A DNA stretch of 64,000 bases, from NCBI RefSeq assembly GCF_001687335.1, contig NZ_MAGO01000002.1, positions 62,001-126,000 on the forward strand. The letters are read 5' to 3'. The notes beneath the pieces were generated by a model, which searched no databases, was not told where the DNA came from, and was given only the letters and a program-made list of their open reading frames with translations. Positions 9,099-17,991 of the stretch are shown piece after piece. Position 1 is the first letter of the stretch; every line of letters starts with the position of its first letter. The position numbers and the translations under genes are program-made. This stretch comes from Dissulfuribacter thermophilus. GTDB taxonomy: Bacteria > Desulfobacterota > Dissulfuribacteria > Dissulfuribacterales > Dissulfuribacteraceae.

Positions 9099-9408
9099 GT
9101 TTTCACCTTTCATTGAATTTCCAATATCCTTTATAACCAATCATCCTTAATTCTATATTCATATCGCATGTAGTGTAAATCAAAATTCACCCTCAAACTG
9201 AGGCCATATGCCAACAAAATTGTTCGGCGTTTGAAATACAAAATTTGGGGAAAAACTTACATTGTCAAATAGAATGTGATAATCTTTTTAAAAAGAAGAG
9301 GTATTCTTTTTCCACTGGCTACTCCCATAGACTTTTGAAGCCCAAAGAGGCAGTTCCTCATTCTCACTAACTAGTTAAAGTAAAATCCTTGATCAAGGCC
9401 TAATTCAA
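9099..9408. other. Intergenic region between divergent genes, two small hairpins
   Basis: About 310 bp between the PfpI gene (minus) and the VTT gene (plus). CCTCA-AAC-TGAGG (9191-9203) and an imperfect GCCAACAA/TTGTTcGGC (9210-9228) stand side by side. I see no convincing gene; a pair of divergent promoters must lie here but no clear consensus boxes were found. Confidence 0.4.
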
Positions 9409-10113
9409 GTGACTAAAACGAAAAAAAGAAACATAAAAATTAAGATAGCAGTCGTCGCAATTATAGGTACGCTGATAATCCTATTTTGGTACTTTGATCT
9501 CAGGGCCTATCTTACTCTCGATTACATAAAGGCATCCAAAGAAAAATTACTCACTCTATACGAACAAAGACCATTATTTGTAATTTCCACCTATATGGCG
9601 ATCTATATCGTGACTACTGCCCTTTCCCTTCCAGGGGCGACAATTATTACTCTTGCAGGGGCAGCGATATTTGGGCTCCTAAAGGGCACGTTAATCGTAT
9701 CTTTTGCAAGTACCATTGGAGCAACACTTGCATGTGCTGTATCGCGTTTTGTGTTGAGGGACTGGGTCCAGGCAAAAATTGGCCCTCGGCTAAAAAAGAT
9801 CAACGATGGCATTGAAAAAGAAGGGATTTTTTATCTCTTTACCCTTAGACTCGTTCCACTCTTCCCATTCTGGGTGATCAACCTTGCAATGGGGCTTACC
9901 AATATACCTTTAAGGACCTTCTACTGGGTCTCGCAGTTAGGCATGTTACCAGGGACCATAGTATACGTGAATGCAGGTACTGAGCTTGCAAAAATAGAAT
10001 CCCTCGGGGACATCATGTCCCCAAGGCTGATCATATCCTTTGCCCTCCTAGGACTCTTTCCCCTTATTGCAAAAAAGGTTTTAACTTACATCAAAAACAA
10101 AAGAAGAACTTAA
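9409..10113 (+). CDS. TVP38/TMEM64-family (VTT domain) membrane protein
   Basis: 234 residues beginning at GTG. After a basic N-terminus there is a membrane helix (about 10-30), then the VTT/SNARE-associated core: YIVTTALSLPGATIITLAGAA..., the conserved G.L.G..... and the FTLRLVPLFPFWVIN motif near 150, a short re-entrant-looking segment and a last helix. Members of the DedA/VTT superfamily act in membrane lipid homeostasis and flipping; the substrate here is not known. It converges on the protease gene at 10133, with only 19 bp between. Confidence 0.9.
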   Translation: MTKTKKRNIKIKIAVVAIIGTLIILFWYFDLRAYLTLDYIKASKEKLLTLYEQRPLFVISTYMAIYIVTTALSLPGATIITLAGAAIFGLLKGTLIVSFASTIGATLACAVSRFVLRDWVQAKIGPRLKKINDGIEKEGIFYLFTLRLVPLFPFWVINLAMGLTNIPLRTFYWVSQLGMLPGTIVYVNAGTELAKIESLGDIMSPRLIISFALLGLFPLIAKKVLTYIKNKRRT

Positions 10114-10132
10114 AGAAGCTGATATTTTTATA

Positions 10133-10957
10133 TTATCCTTTTGTCCCACTCTTTCTTGGAATGGGCAGAAACTCTACAGCCGGTTCTCTGCGCACAGGCT
10201 GTGGATAAAGGCTCATGAGCTGATAGACTTCGTCTGGCATGTCTTCTCGGACATTCAGACCTAGCTCTTTTGCCTCTTCAAAGGTAATAGGATGATCATG
10301 GGTCCATTTGCCCTGGGTCATTATCATTGACAGTTCCTCGGCCTTCTTATCGTCATAACGGCCCTTCAAAAGTTCTAAAACCGATGCTTTCATTTGCTTA
10401 AGGGCCTTTTCAGCCATATCTGCCATTATGATACTCTGGTCATCTACCTCATTAATTGGCTTTTTCTTAACGACTTCCACGATCGATGCAGCAGGAAGAT
10501 TATTCAATTGAGGATCTACTGGCCCTAGTACTGCGTGTCTGTCCATAACGATCTCGTCTGCTGCCAGGGCAATTAGGGTCCCGCCACTCATGGCATAATG
10601 GGGTACAAAGGCTGTGACCTTGGCCTTATGGTTCTTTACAGCGCGGGCAATCTGCAGTGATGCCAGCACGAGTCCACCTGGCGTGTGGAGGATTAAATCA
10701 ATGGGCACATCTGAATCGGTCATGTGTATGGCACGAATGACCTGCTCTGAGTCATTGATATCTATAAATTTCATCACTGGAAACCCAAGCAGGCTCATGG
10801 TCTCCTGTCGGTGAACAAGGAGTATTACACGAGAATTTCGCATCTTTTCAATACGTTGAATGGCTCGCTGACGAGCTGCTTCAAGCATCTTTTGCCTAAA
10901 CACTGGCTGAAGGGCTGCTGCCATAAAAAAGAACCAGAAAATGTCAAGTCCGTTCAT
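10133..10957 (-). CDS. Membrane-anchored Clp-fold serine protease, SDH (PF01972) family
   Basis: 274 residues. An N-terminal hydrophobic helix (about 5-20) anchors it; residues 45-150 form the ClpP/SppA-type core with ILHTPGG (oxyanion-forming glycines, near 90-95), the nucleophile Ser124 in HYAMSGGT, and ADEIVMDRHAVLGPVDPQ where His141 is a candidate catalytic residue. The family resembles signal peptide peptidase A and archaeal/bacterial membrane stomatin-specific proteases. The C-terminal tail is Pro- and Arg-rich. It may act in membrane protein quality control together with the neighbouring rhomboid, which is inference from position only. Confidence 0.85.
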   Translation of the reverse strand: MNGLDIFWFFFMAAALQPVFRQKMLEAARQRAIQRIEKMRNSRVILLVHRQETMSLLGFPVMKFIDINDSEQVIRAIHMTDSDVPIDLILHTPGGLVLASLQIARAVKNHKAKVTAFVPHYAMSGGTLIALAADEIVMDRHAVLGPVDPQLNNLPAASIVEVVKKKPINEVDDQSIIMADMAEKALKQMKASVLELLKGRYDDKKAEELSMIMTQGKWTHDHPITFEEAKELGLNVREDMPDEVYQLMSLYPQPVRREPAVEFLPIPRKSGTKG

Positions 10958-10971
10958 AATACCTCCAAATT

Positions 10972-11035
10972 ATCCCAAATTATGCAATTGGCGAGTTTGC
11001 CCATTTGCTCCCTTTTGCCGTCCATAATTTTGGAT
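10972..11035. repeat. Short full copy (64 bp) of the palindromic repeat family
   Basis: Terminal inverted repeats ATCCCAAATTATG (10972-10984) and CATAATTTTGGAT (11023-11035) match at 12 of 13 positions. Inside, GCAATTGGCGAGTTTGCCC is the left-end block and CTCCCTTTTGCCGT the right-end block of the long copies, joined directly. It is thus an internal-deletion derivative. It ends six bases from the rhomboid stop codon. Confidence 0.75.
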
Positions 11036-11041
11036 TATTGG

Positions 11042-11788
11042 TTACCATCTATCGTATGGATCCAAAAGGCCAAAGGTCCTGTATTCGTCCTTAAAACGCT
11101 TGCAACTCCGCTGGCGCGACAAAATAAACAATCTATTGGTCAGCATTCCAAACAAAAAACCTCCCACATGGGCCCACCATGCTATGCCTCCTGAAGAAAC
11201 CGGGGAGGCCAGGGAAAGAGCTCCGCTAAATACCTGCTCGAGGAACCAAAATGCCAGATAAAACAGTGCTGGGACTTCAAAAAATAAAGGGATAAAGAAA
11301 ACAGGGAAAAATATGACTATTCGAGCTTTTGGGAATAAGGTGTAGTAGGCGCCCATTACTCCCGCAATAGCTCCAGATGCCCCAATGATAGGCACAGTAG
11401 AATTTGGATTCACAAATATGTGGACAAGGCTTGCTGCAATGCCGCTGACTATATAAAAGAACAAAAATCTCCATGGCCCCATGACATCTTCCACATTGTC
11501 ACCAAAAATCCAAAGAGTCCACATGTTACCGAAGATATGGATCCAGCCTCCGTGTAGGAACATACATGTCAAAAAAGGCCATAATCCCAATACATCCAGC
11601 CCAAGACTCCTAGCCCAATCAGGATGAGTCACCTTGGCTGGAATAAGACCAAACATAAAGAAGAATTTTTCGAGCACGGGGCTTGGGAGAGTTGTCTCGA
11701 AAATAAAAATGAGGGAATTAAAGATTATTAGCCCCCAGGTAACGATAGGAGGACAGCGTCTTGGGGTACTGTCTTGTAATGGAAACAT
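11042..11788 (-). CDS. Rhomboid-family intramembrane serine protease
   Basis: 248 residues with six or so membrane helices. All catalytic hallmarks are present: HGGWIHIFGNMW (oxyanion Asn88 and the conserved HxxxN), GASGAIAG with nucleophile Ser138, and AWWAHVGGF with His207. It cleaves membrane proteins within or near their transmembrane helix; substrate unknown. A repeat copy lies just after its stop codon, and the SDH-type protease gene follows on the same strand, so the two may be transcribed together. Confidence 0.94.
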   Translation of the reverse strand: MFPLQDSTPRRCPPIVTWGLIIFNSLIFIFETTLPSPVLEKFFFMFGLIPAKVTHPDWARSLGLDVLGLWPFLTCMFLHGGWIHIFGNMWTLWIFGDNVEDVMGPWRFLFFYIVSGIAASLVHIFVNPNSTVPIIGASGAIAGVMGAYYTLFPKARIVIFFPVFFIPLFFEVPALFYLAFWFLEQVFSGALSLASPVSSGGIAWWAHVGGFLFGMLTNRLFILSRQRSCKRFKDEYRTFGLLDPYDRW

Positions 11789-11809
11789 TGTCAGTAATTA
11801 TAGGGTGAA

Positions 11810-12871
11810 CTATATTCTAATGTCAAGAAAGTACTTCTTCCCTATAAGCTTCTTTAGCCATACAGCTAGTAACCCTGAAAAGGCCACTGTCTCCCCAATT
11901 GCAGCCACTGCTGCTTTATCACCGACCTTTACTGTTAATCCCATGTATTGAAAGTCAGGGGTCTTCAGCTTTTCTCCCTTCACAAGCCTTGGGAGATTGC
12001 TACCTAGGAACTTGCCCTGTTGCACAGCAATTTGACCGAGCATAGGCTGATCAGTTCCTGCGCAATCACCTGCAAAAAATACATTTGGAAAGTCTTCACT
12101 TCGGAGATACGGATCCACTATAGCCCGTCCGAAGCGGTCTGTGGAAAAACCGCTCTCTCGAACAAGACGGGAGGCCCTGACTCCCATAGCCCAGATTACA
12201 AGATCTCCTGATATGCTTTCTCCGTCCTGAAATGTTACTGTTCCATCTACTACATCTTTAACGGGTCTGCCTGTAATGACATTTACTTCGAGTTTCTCAA
12301 GGGCCTCTCTGGCCTCGTTCCTTGCATCGACAGGAAGTGTCGGAAGAATCTCCTCTGAGGCCTCGATGATCGTGATATCAAGGCCTAGACGTTTAGAGAT
12401 CCGTCCTATCTGACCTGCTGTCTCGACTCCTACAAAACCTCCTCCACAGATTATGATTTTTTTTGCGTCGTCAAAAATCCTCTTTCTGATCTCAAGGGCT
12501 GATGGTAGATCCCGAATTACAAATGCGCCCTTTTGGGGAAGGAAAAAATTAGGCTCCCATCCAAGGCATATTATTGCGTAATCGTATTCACAGATAATTT
12601 TTTCGCCCTCGAAAGATCTGAGAACCACATGGGAATCCTTTGGAGAAATAGACTCGACAGTTGCAGGCAAAAAATTGTTAAACATGTTTGATAACCAGAG
12701 AATTCCGTCTTCATCTCTGATATTTCCCGTAACTAGGTCTGGAAGAAGAGCGGTCAGGGTCTGATATGGTCGGTTGTTGACTATGATAAAATCCTCACCC
12801 TGCCTCATCAATCTGTAAGCTATAGGGACTCCAGCATATCCTCCACCTAGAATCACAAACTTATGTTTCAT
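11810..12871 (-). CDS. NAD(P)/FAD-dependent oxidoreductase, type II NADH dehydrogenase-like
   Basis: 353 residues. The FAD-binding Rossmann motif ILGGGYAGVPIAYRL is at 8-22, the second (NAD) Rossmann motif IIICGGGFVGVE lies near 140-150, and VFFAGDCAG near 270 closes the FAD site. This pattern fits NDH-2 and related flavoproteins that pass electrons from NADH to quinone at the membrane. It is shorter than classical NDH-2 (about 430 residues) and lacks a clear C-terminal membrane anchor, so a sulfide:quinone- or ferredoxin-type substrate cannot be excluded; the conserved sulfide:quinone reductase cysteines are not visible. Confidence 0.82.
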   Translation of the reverse strand: MKHKFVILGGGYAGVPIAYRLMRQGEDFIIVNNRPYQTLTALLPDLVTGNIRDEDGILWLSNMFNNFLPATVESISPKDSHVVLRSFEGEKIICEYDYAIICLGWEPNFFLPQKGAFVIRDLPSALEIRKRIFDDAKKIIICGGGFVGVETAGQIGRISKRLGLDITIIEASEEILPTLPVDARNEAREALEKLEVNVITGRPVKDVVDGTVTFQDGESISGDLVIWAMGVRASRLVRESGFSTDRFGRAIVDPYLRSEDFPNVFFAGDCAGTDQPMLGQIAVQQGKFLGSNLPRLVKGEKLKTPDFQYMGLTVKVGDKAAVAAIGETVAFSGLLAVWLKKLIGKKYFLDIRI

Positions 12872-12921
12872 TTCGCTTCCTTCCTTCTCTTAATTTTAAA
12901 TTTATAACAACTCCAAACAAA

Positions 12922-12962
12922 TAGTTTTTTTCTGGCATTCACAATGCGGGATTCAGGTTCCA
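12922..12962. repeat. Right end only of the palindromic repeat family, overlapping the feoB stop
   Basis: TTTTTTTCTGGCATTCACAA then TGCGGGATTCAGGTTC closely matches the right end of the full copy at 57761-58010 (TTTTTTCTCGCATTCACC then ATGCAGGATTAAGGTTC). The feoB TGA (12953-12955) is written in this end. No left end is seen before it. Confidence 0.65.
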
Positions 12963-15109
12963 ATTGAAAAGAATCTTCCAATAGATACTATCATAAACGA
13001 AACTATCCATGCAAGGACCATGAGATAGCTTACAGAAAACGCGGTCCAGGCATAGGAGCCAGTCTCACGCCAAATGGTTGTAACTGTCACCATACATGGG
13101 ACATAGATAAGGACAAAGACCATAAATGCATAGGCCGTCAATGGAGTGAGCCCACTTTCCCTCAAGGCCTTCCTTAATGAACCTGAATTTTCATCCTCGC
13201 CTCCGGCCTGATAAAGGACGCCCAGAGTACTAACAACTACCTCCTTTGCAACAAATCCTGTGATAAGGCTGATGCCAAGCCGCCAATCAAATCCAAGGGG
13301 CTTCAATACCGGCTCAATAAAATGGCCCATCCGCCCTATATAGCTATGGGTAAGCTTTTCTTGATGCATTTGGACCTCGAGCTCTTGGAGCCTCTTTAAT
13401 AGGCTGTCCTTGGCCTCTACATCAAGAGAATTCTGAGCGAGTTTTGCCTCAATCCCCCTGATTTCTTTCTCATAATCCATTGAATAAGGGACATCTTTAG
13501 GAAATGAGCCAAGAAACCAAATTATAATGGAAAAAACAAGGACAACGCCGCTCATTTTGCGGAGGAAGATCTTTGCCCTATCCCACATGTGAATCAAAAG
13601 ACTCTTAAAAGTGGGCAATCTATACGGAGGCAACTCCATTACAAATGGGGCGGCATCTCCTTTAAACAAGGTCTTTGAAAATAGCCTACCAACCAATACA
13701 GCAAGAATAATTCCTATTAAATAGACACTGAAGATAACGTTTGCCTCTCGGCCCTGAAAGAATGCCCCTGCAATGAGGACATAAACAGGGAGGCGAGCAG
13801 AACAGCTCATTAACGGATTGATGAGAATAGTGAGGATACGGTCCCTCCTACTCTCCAGAGTTCTCGCTGCCATAATTGCCGGCACATTACAACCAAAGCC
13901 CATGAGTAGTGGTATGAAGCTCTTTCCATGAAGGCCAAGGGTATGCATGACCTTATCCATGATAAAGGCAGCCCTTGCCATATATCCACTATCTTCAAGG
14001 ATACTAATGCCCAAAAACAAGAGAAGTATGTAGGGTAAAAAGACTAAAACCCCACCGACGCCGCCGATAATTCCGTCAACAATAAGGCCTTGAAGGTCTC
14101 CTGGTGGAATGTAAAGCGTGGCCCAGTAACTCAAGGCCTCTAGGCCCTTCTCAATCCAGGAGACTGGATACTGGCCTAGGGTAAATGTCATCTGGAACAA
14201 GAGGTACATAAAAAGCAAAAAAACTGGATATCCCAGGAGCCTATTGGTCACGACCTGATCGATGGTATCGCTAATGGTCTTCTTCGCCACTGAGGAGAGC
14301 TTCATAGTCTCCTTCAAAGCCCCTGAGATGAAGCCGTATCTTGCCTCTGCAATTATGGTTTCTGGCTCGTCATCAAATATCGATGAAATATGTTGGGCGC
14401 TTTTCCTCACCTGCTCCAGGATCTCAGCTGCAGCTGGACTCCCCTCTATCCATTTGATAACCTGGGGATCTCCTTCAAGGAGTTTTACCGCAGTCCACCT
14501 GGGATAACAGTGGGAGGTTATCTGAGGATCCTTTTTTAATACCTCTCGAATCAACCGGATCTCTTCTTCTACTTCACTCCCGTAATTTACATGTATATGT
14601 CGCGCTACTGGATCTACATCCTGTGCTACCTCAAGTACCTTGTCTAACAGGGCGTGAATCCCCTCACCTTTCGTTCCCACTGTCTCAATTATTGGAACTC
14701 CAAGGAGTCGAGAAAGATGAGAGTAATCAACCACAATCCCGCGACTCCTGGCTACATCTACCATGTTCATGGCAAAAACGAGCCTTATATTCAATTCTAT
14801 AAGCTGGGTGGCAAGATAAAGGTTTCTCTCAAGGTTTGAGGCATCGATGACGTCCACAACGACGTCTGGCTTTTGATCAAGAATGTAGTCTCTTGCTACG
14901 AGTTCTTCTACTGAATAGGCCGTAAGTGAATATATGCCAGGGAGATCTACTACCTTAATCGTATTTCCCTTATAGGTAACCACACCCTCTTTCTTTTCTA
15001 CAGTAACCCCTGGCCAATTCCCTACCTTTTGCCGCGCACCTGTAAGCTGATTGAAGATAGTAGTTTTCCCGGCATTGGGATTGCCGCAGAGGGCAATTGT
15101 AAGCTCCAT
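12953..15109 (-). CDS. feoB: Ferrous iron transporter B
   Basis: 718 residues from the ATG at 15109. An upstream in-frame start would overlap the thioesterase gene; the chosen one lies 6 bp after that gene's stop and begins with the conserved MELTIALCGNPNAGKTT. The G-protein domain has G1 (residues 9-16), G3 DLPGIYSL and G4 NMVD; a helical domain follows and then the two Gate regions, e.g. GFGCNVPAIMAAR and the C-terminal FVAKEVVVSTLGVLY. It imports Fe2+ across the inner membrane. No feoA or feoC lies beside it. Its last codons overlap a repeat end. Confidence 0.95.
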   Translation of the reverse strand: MELTIALCGNPNAGKTTIFNQLTGARQKVGNWPGVTVEKKEGVVTYKGNTIKVVDLPGIYSLTAYSVEELVARDYILDQKPDVVVDVIDASNLERNLYLATQLIELNIRLVFAMNMVDVARSRGIVVDYSHLSRLLGVPIIETVGTKGEGIHALLDKVLEVAQDVDPVARHIHVNYGSEVEEEIRLIREVLKKDPQITSHCYPRWTAVKLLEGDPQVIKWIEGSPAAAEILEQVRKSAQHISSIFDDEPETIIAEARYGFISGALKETMKLSSVAKKTISDTIDQVVTNRLLGYPVFLLFMYLLFQMTFTLGQYPVSWIEKGLEALSYWATLYIPPGDLQGLIVDGIIGGVGGVLVFLPYILLLFLGISILEDSGYMARAAFIMDKVMHTLGLHGKSFIPLLMGFGCNVPAIMAARTLESRRDRILTILINPLMSCSARLPVYVLIAGAFFQGREANVIFSVYLIGIILAVLVGRLFSKTLFKGDAAPFVMELPPYRLPTFKSLLIHMWDRAKIFLRKMSGVVLVFSIIIWFLGSFPKDVPYSMDYEKEIRGIEAKLAQNSLDVEAKDSLLKRLQELEVQMHQEKLTHSYIGRMGHFIEPVLKPLGFDWRLGISLITGFVAKEVVVSTLGVLYQAGGEDENSGSLRKALRESGLTPLTAYAFMVFVLIYVPCMVTVTTIWRETGSYAWTAFSVSYLMVLAWIVSFMIVSIGRFFSIGT

Positions 15110-15114
15110 TAATC

Positions 15115-15537
15115 CTAGAGGCTCCTTTCGAATCTGTATGCTGTAGCCTTTAAAAATGCCACCTTTTTGCCTTCCTGATTGAAAACCCTGATGCAATACA
15201 CACCAGTTGTGTTTCCGAGGTTTTCCTCTTCAGCAACTGCCCTGAGCTCTTCACCTAATTTAGCTGGTCTTAAATAATTTATTCCTACCTCAAGAGCAAG
15301 GGCTTGTCTACCATGACTGTTACACGCAAGAGCAAAGGCAACGTCGGCTAACGCGTAAATGGTGGCACCGTGGCATAGACGTGCGGCATTCAGGTGTTCT
15401 TCCTTTACTTTCATGGATACTACAGCAGAACCTGGCTCTACCTTCTCGATTTTCATACCAAACAAAGATATGAGCCTATCGTTCTCATTGATAAGATTTT
15501 TAACTCTTTCGATGACTTCTTGAGTTGCACCATTCAT
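15115..15537 (-). CDS. PaaI-like hotdog-fold thioesterase
   Basis: 140 residues of the single hotdog domain. The pattern SAVVSMKVKEEHLNAARLCHGATIYALADVAFA is typical: the 'HGG/HGA' element followed by a helix carrying the catalytic acid (here Asp of ALADVAFA). Members hydrolyse acyl-CoA or aryl-CoA thioesters. The gene overlaps cvpA-like by four bases upstream and runs straight into feoB, so all are probably one transcript; no functional link is evident. Confidence 0.88.
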   Translation of the reverse strand: MNGATQEVIERVKNLINENDRLISLFGMKIEKVEPGSAVVSMKVKEEHLNAARLCHGATIYALADVAFALACNSHGRQALALEVGINYLRPAKLGEELRAVAEEENLGNTTGVYCIRVFNQEGKKVAFLKATAYRFERSL

Positions 15538-16112
15538 ATTCCATACCTCTCCTTTTTATCGAATTGCCCAAGGTTTCTCCTCCATTTCCACATAAAATTG
15601 GCCTTGATATCCGATGGGACCATCAGTGTGACACTTCTCAAAATGGTAGTGAGCCTTGGATATAAAAATGACGTCTTTAGAAGCGTACTTTTGTTTGGAA
15701 GTAGCACTGTCAGTAAAAAACAGACAATCCCAACTAGGATCATTCCTTTTACAAGACCTAGAAAGACCCCCAGGGCACTGTCTATCCAGCTAAGCCTCAA
15801 TGCCTTGATCATGAACCTTAATAGATGACCTGTTATGATAAAAAAGACATATACGCAAAGGTATATTAGGATAAAGGCAATAAGGAAACAGGCAATAGGA
15901 TTGTCTATAAAAAAACCGAGTCGATGGGCAATCAAGGGGTGAAAATTTATTGCTGCCCAAAATCCTACTAGGATACCAATTATGCCAGTAAAAGACCTTA
16001 TGAACCCCAAAAATATACCCCTTAAAAGGCAATAGAGGATTATGGAGCCAAGAATAAGGTCCAAAAGATTTAGATGGACTCCAAAGATGTCAAAAACAAT
16101 GTCAAAGGTCAC
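15534..16112 (-). CDS. CvpA-family membrane protein
   Basis: 192 residues with four hydrophobic segments and the family's N-terminal pattern (LDLILGSIILYCLLRGIFLG, then GIIGILVGFWAA). CvpA proteins are needed for colicin V production in E. coli and for envelope stress tolerance elsewhere; their molecular role is unclear. It overlaps the winged-helix gene by 11 bp and the thioesterase by 4 bp, so translational coupling is likely. Confidence 0.87.
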   Translation of the reverse strand: MTFDIVFDIFGVHLNLLDLILGSIILYCLLRGIFLGFIRSFTGIIGILVGFWAAINFHPLIAHRLGFFIDNPIACFLIAFILIYLCVYVFFIITGHLLRFMIKALRLSWIDSALGVFLGLVKGMILVGIVCFLLTVLLPNKSTLLKTSFLYPRLTTILRSVTLMVPSDIKANFMWKWRRNLGQFDKKERYGI

Positions 16113-16392
16113 GATTTTTCCTCCTAAGTTCCCTCAATAGAAGTTTTGCCTCTCGAGAGAGTTCAAAATACGTATGATTCATATGCTTTGGCCGTCTAAG
16201 CCCCTTTTTCATCAAAAAAGTCCCCTTAACTCTCTTTAACCACCCCAATCTTTCAAGCTCCCCCAACTCCTCCATTACTTCTGCCAAGGGCAAATTTAAC
16301 CTTCTGGAAATAAATTTTGCGCAGTCCGGTCCGGCTTGTTCAATGTCAAGGACAATATCACGCTGTACCTCTGTAATATTTCCAAGAGACAT
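16102..16392 (-). CDS. Small winged-helix protein, DUF2250-like
   Basis: 96 residues, very basic C-terminus. Residues about 8-65 show a helix-turn-helix/wing pattern: FISRRLNLPLAEVMEELGEL as helices 2 and 3 and GWLKRVKGTF as the wing start. The 'AGPDCAKFISRRL' phrase resembles the DUF2250 group of small predicted DNA-binding proteins. No ligand-binding domain. It heads the set with cvpA-like, thioesterase and feoB, so it could regulate that set; this is inference from position. Confidence 0.6.
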   Translation of the reverse strand: MSLGNITEVQRDIVLDIEQAGPDCAKFISRRLNLPLAEVMEELGELERLGWLKRVKGTFLMKKGLRRPKHMNHTYFELSREAKLLLRELRRKNRDL

Positions 16393-16459
16393 GAATCGAA
16401 CTCCTCATTTCAAAAGACTTGGTCTAAGCGCATAAAATACGCCTATCTACCTCTAAATC

Positions 16460-17095
16460 CTAACCCTTCGATTCCATCAAGTTTCTCTTTGCCAGTATGG
16501 CAGATGCATTCAAACCATCTTCAAGGATCTTCCTGTATTTTTCAAGATGATTACCCTTTACCTCTTTTGGCACAAGAATTGGGTCCCCCAAGGTCACAGA
16601 CACCCTTGAAAAAGGATATGGAATAACGAGTCTATCCCAGGTGTTAAGCCGTTTCGCTTTTGATATTGCAACCCCCAGTGGAAGTATGGGAGCATTGGTT
16701 AATCGGGACAGGACTAGGGCCCCAATCTGGGCCTTTTTTGGAGGACCTTGAGAACCGTCAGCCACAATACCTGCACCAACGCCCCTTTCTTTTATGTATT
16801 TAGCCATTTCCATTATGGCCCTTTTGCCACCTTTGTATCTTGAACCCCGTATTGGGTGTTGTCCCCAACACCTTAGGGCCCTGGCAACCCATTCACCATC
16901 TTTACTCCCGCTTACCATTATCACCCCTGGTTTCTTTCTAAAGTGATATAGTCCGTAGATGAGATCTCTATGCCATAAGGCAATTATATATGGTTGACCA
17001 GAGGCGATTAAACTTTGAGCTCTGTCACTATATATGATTTTGGGCCTTAAGGTATAAAGCCACAGCTCTATAAACTTGATTGCGATTCTGTACAA
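16460..17095 (-). CDS. Lysophospholipid/KDO-lipid acyltransferase-like protein, DUF374
   Basis: 211 residues. The opening ALWHRDLIYGLYHF carries a His-x4-like acceptor motif of the acyltransferase superfamily, and IVADGSQGPPKKAQIGAL matches the DUF374 signature block. Such proteins sit in lipopolysaccharide gene sets in many Gram-negatives. The start is an ATG at 17095; the upstream gap holds repeats. It is separated from the winged-helix gene by 67 bp on the same strand. Confidence 0.85.
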   Translation of the reverse strand: MYRIAIKFIELWLYTLRPKIIYSDRAQSLIASGQPYIIALWHRDLIYGLYHFRKKPGVIMVSGSKDGEWVARALRCWGQHPIRGSRYKGGKRAIMEMAKYIKERGVGAGIVADGSQGPPKKAQIGALVLSRLTNAPILPLGVAISKAKRLNTWDRLVIPYPFSRVSVTLGDPILVPKEVKGNHLEKYRKILEDGLNASAILAKRNLMESKG

Positions 17096-17153
17096 TTCGT
17101 ACTCCTCTAATTTAATTTCAAACTAAATCCCTCATGCCAAATGCCCGAAAATC

Positions 17154-17256
17154 ATCCCAGATTATGCACTTCAAATGTCTGAAAAAAGGATTTTCTATGA
17201 ATAATTCAATAGTTATCTGCATCTTCGGCAAACTTGCGAGCTGCATAATCTGGGAT
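17154..17256. repeat. Full copy (103 bp) of the palindromic repeat family with perfect 15-bp ends
   Basis: ATCCCAGATTATGCA (17154-17168) and TGCATAATCTGGGAT (17242-17256) are perfect inverted repeats. The first 60 bases closely match the start of the copy at 36276, and the right part read in reverse (AAGTTTGCCGAAGATGC) matches the left-end block of other copies. It has no coding capacity and no obvious target duplication. Confidence 0.85.
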
Positions 17257-17469
17257 CATAACCCTTAAAAGGCTTGAGCGCAGCACCAAAATTTTTTGCC
17301 CTTCAAAACTGTGGGCTTATAAATATTGATGAAGGTACCCTGCCTCTCTGGTAGAGTCGGCAGCTATAGAAATCAAGATTAAAGAAATAAAATCTGTTTT
17401 GCCATTAAGGACAATAGGTCTATTGCATCTTTGTAGTCAATAGAGTATTAGAATCAAAAATATTTATAC

Positions 17470-17720
17470 CTAAATCCTGCACGGCAAAAGTGGGCAAAAA
17501 TGACTTATTTACGATTTTATAGAATACTAGCTAACATCTGGCTATTCACTAAATTCACTTTTTGGGTGAATCCATATTTTGTGTTTTTTGCCCCCTTTTG
17601 CCACCCTTAGGGATTGCCGATTTTGCCAAGTCTGCTGTCCTATGGGCAATAGAAGTGCTCAAGGACATCCGCAGGCCCTCCACTTCAATCTTTGGCAAAC
17701 TCGGCAATTGCAGGATTTAG
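17470..17720. repeat. Full long copy (251 bp) of the palindromic repeat family with perfect 12-bp ends
   Basis: CTAAATCCTGCA (17470-17481) and TGCAGGATTTAG (17709-17720) are perfect inverted ends. Read in reverse it aligns along its length with the copy at 38114-38369: the AATTGCCGAGTTTGCC block, ATCGGCAATCCC, then GGGTGGCAAAAGGGGGCAAA. An inner stem ATTGCCGA (17613-17620)/TCGGCAAT (17701-17708) is perfect. Together with the copy at 17154 it fills the 650-bp gap before xseB, in which I see no gene. Confidence 0.85.
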
Positions 17721-17745
17721 CTTATCCCCAAAAGGATCGACACAT

Positions 17746-17991
17746 ATGGGAGAAAAAAGTAAATTTCTGTTCAAGGATGCCTTAAAAAAGCTAGAGAGCA
17801 TTGTTAACGAGCTCGAAGACGACACCATTGACCTTGAAGACGCCCTAAAAAAATACGAAGAGGGTGTAAAACTCGTAAGACAGTGTAATGAATACCTTGA
17901 AAAGGCAGAGTTAAAGCTCAAGGAACTGGAAAAAGATCAACAAGGACGACCTGTAATTAAGGAAATGGAAGGATATGAATCCGCCTTTTAA
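17746..17991 (+). CDS. xseB: Exodeoxyribonuclease VII small subunit
   Basis: 81 residues. The start at 17746 follows AAAGGA; an in-frame upstream ATG lies inside a repeat and is unlikely. The sequence has the family's pattern: F-DALKKLESIVNELEDDTIDLEDALKKYEEGV...CNEYLEKAE, a two-helix hairpin. It partners XseA to degrade single-stranded DNA; xseA is not in the window. The end overlaps ispA by 17 bp (ispA starts at 17975). Confidence 0.93.
   Translation: MGEKSKFLFKDALKKLESIVNELEDDTIDLEDALKKYEEGVKLVRQCNEYLEKAELKLKELEKDQQGRPVIKEMEGYESAF

Noticed and set aside
17692-17745. Upstream in-frame start for xseB
   Set aside because: It lies within the right end of a repeat copy and lacks a ribosome site; the ATG at 17746 begins the conserved family.
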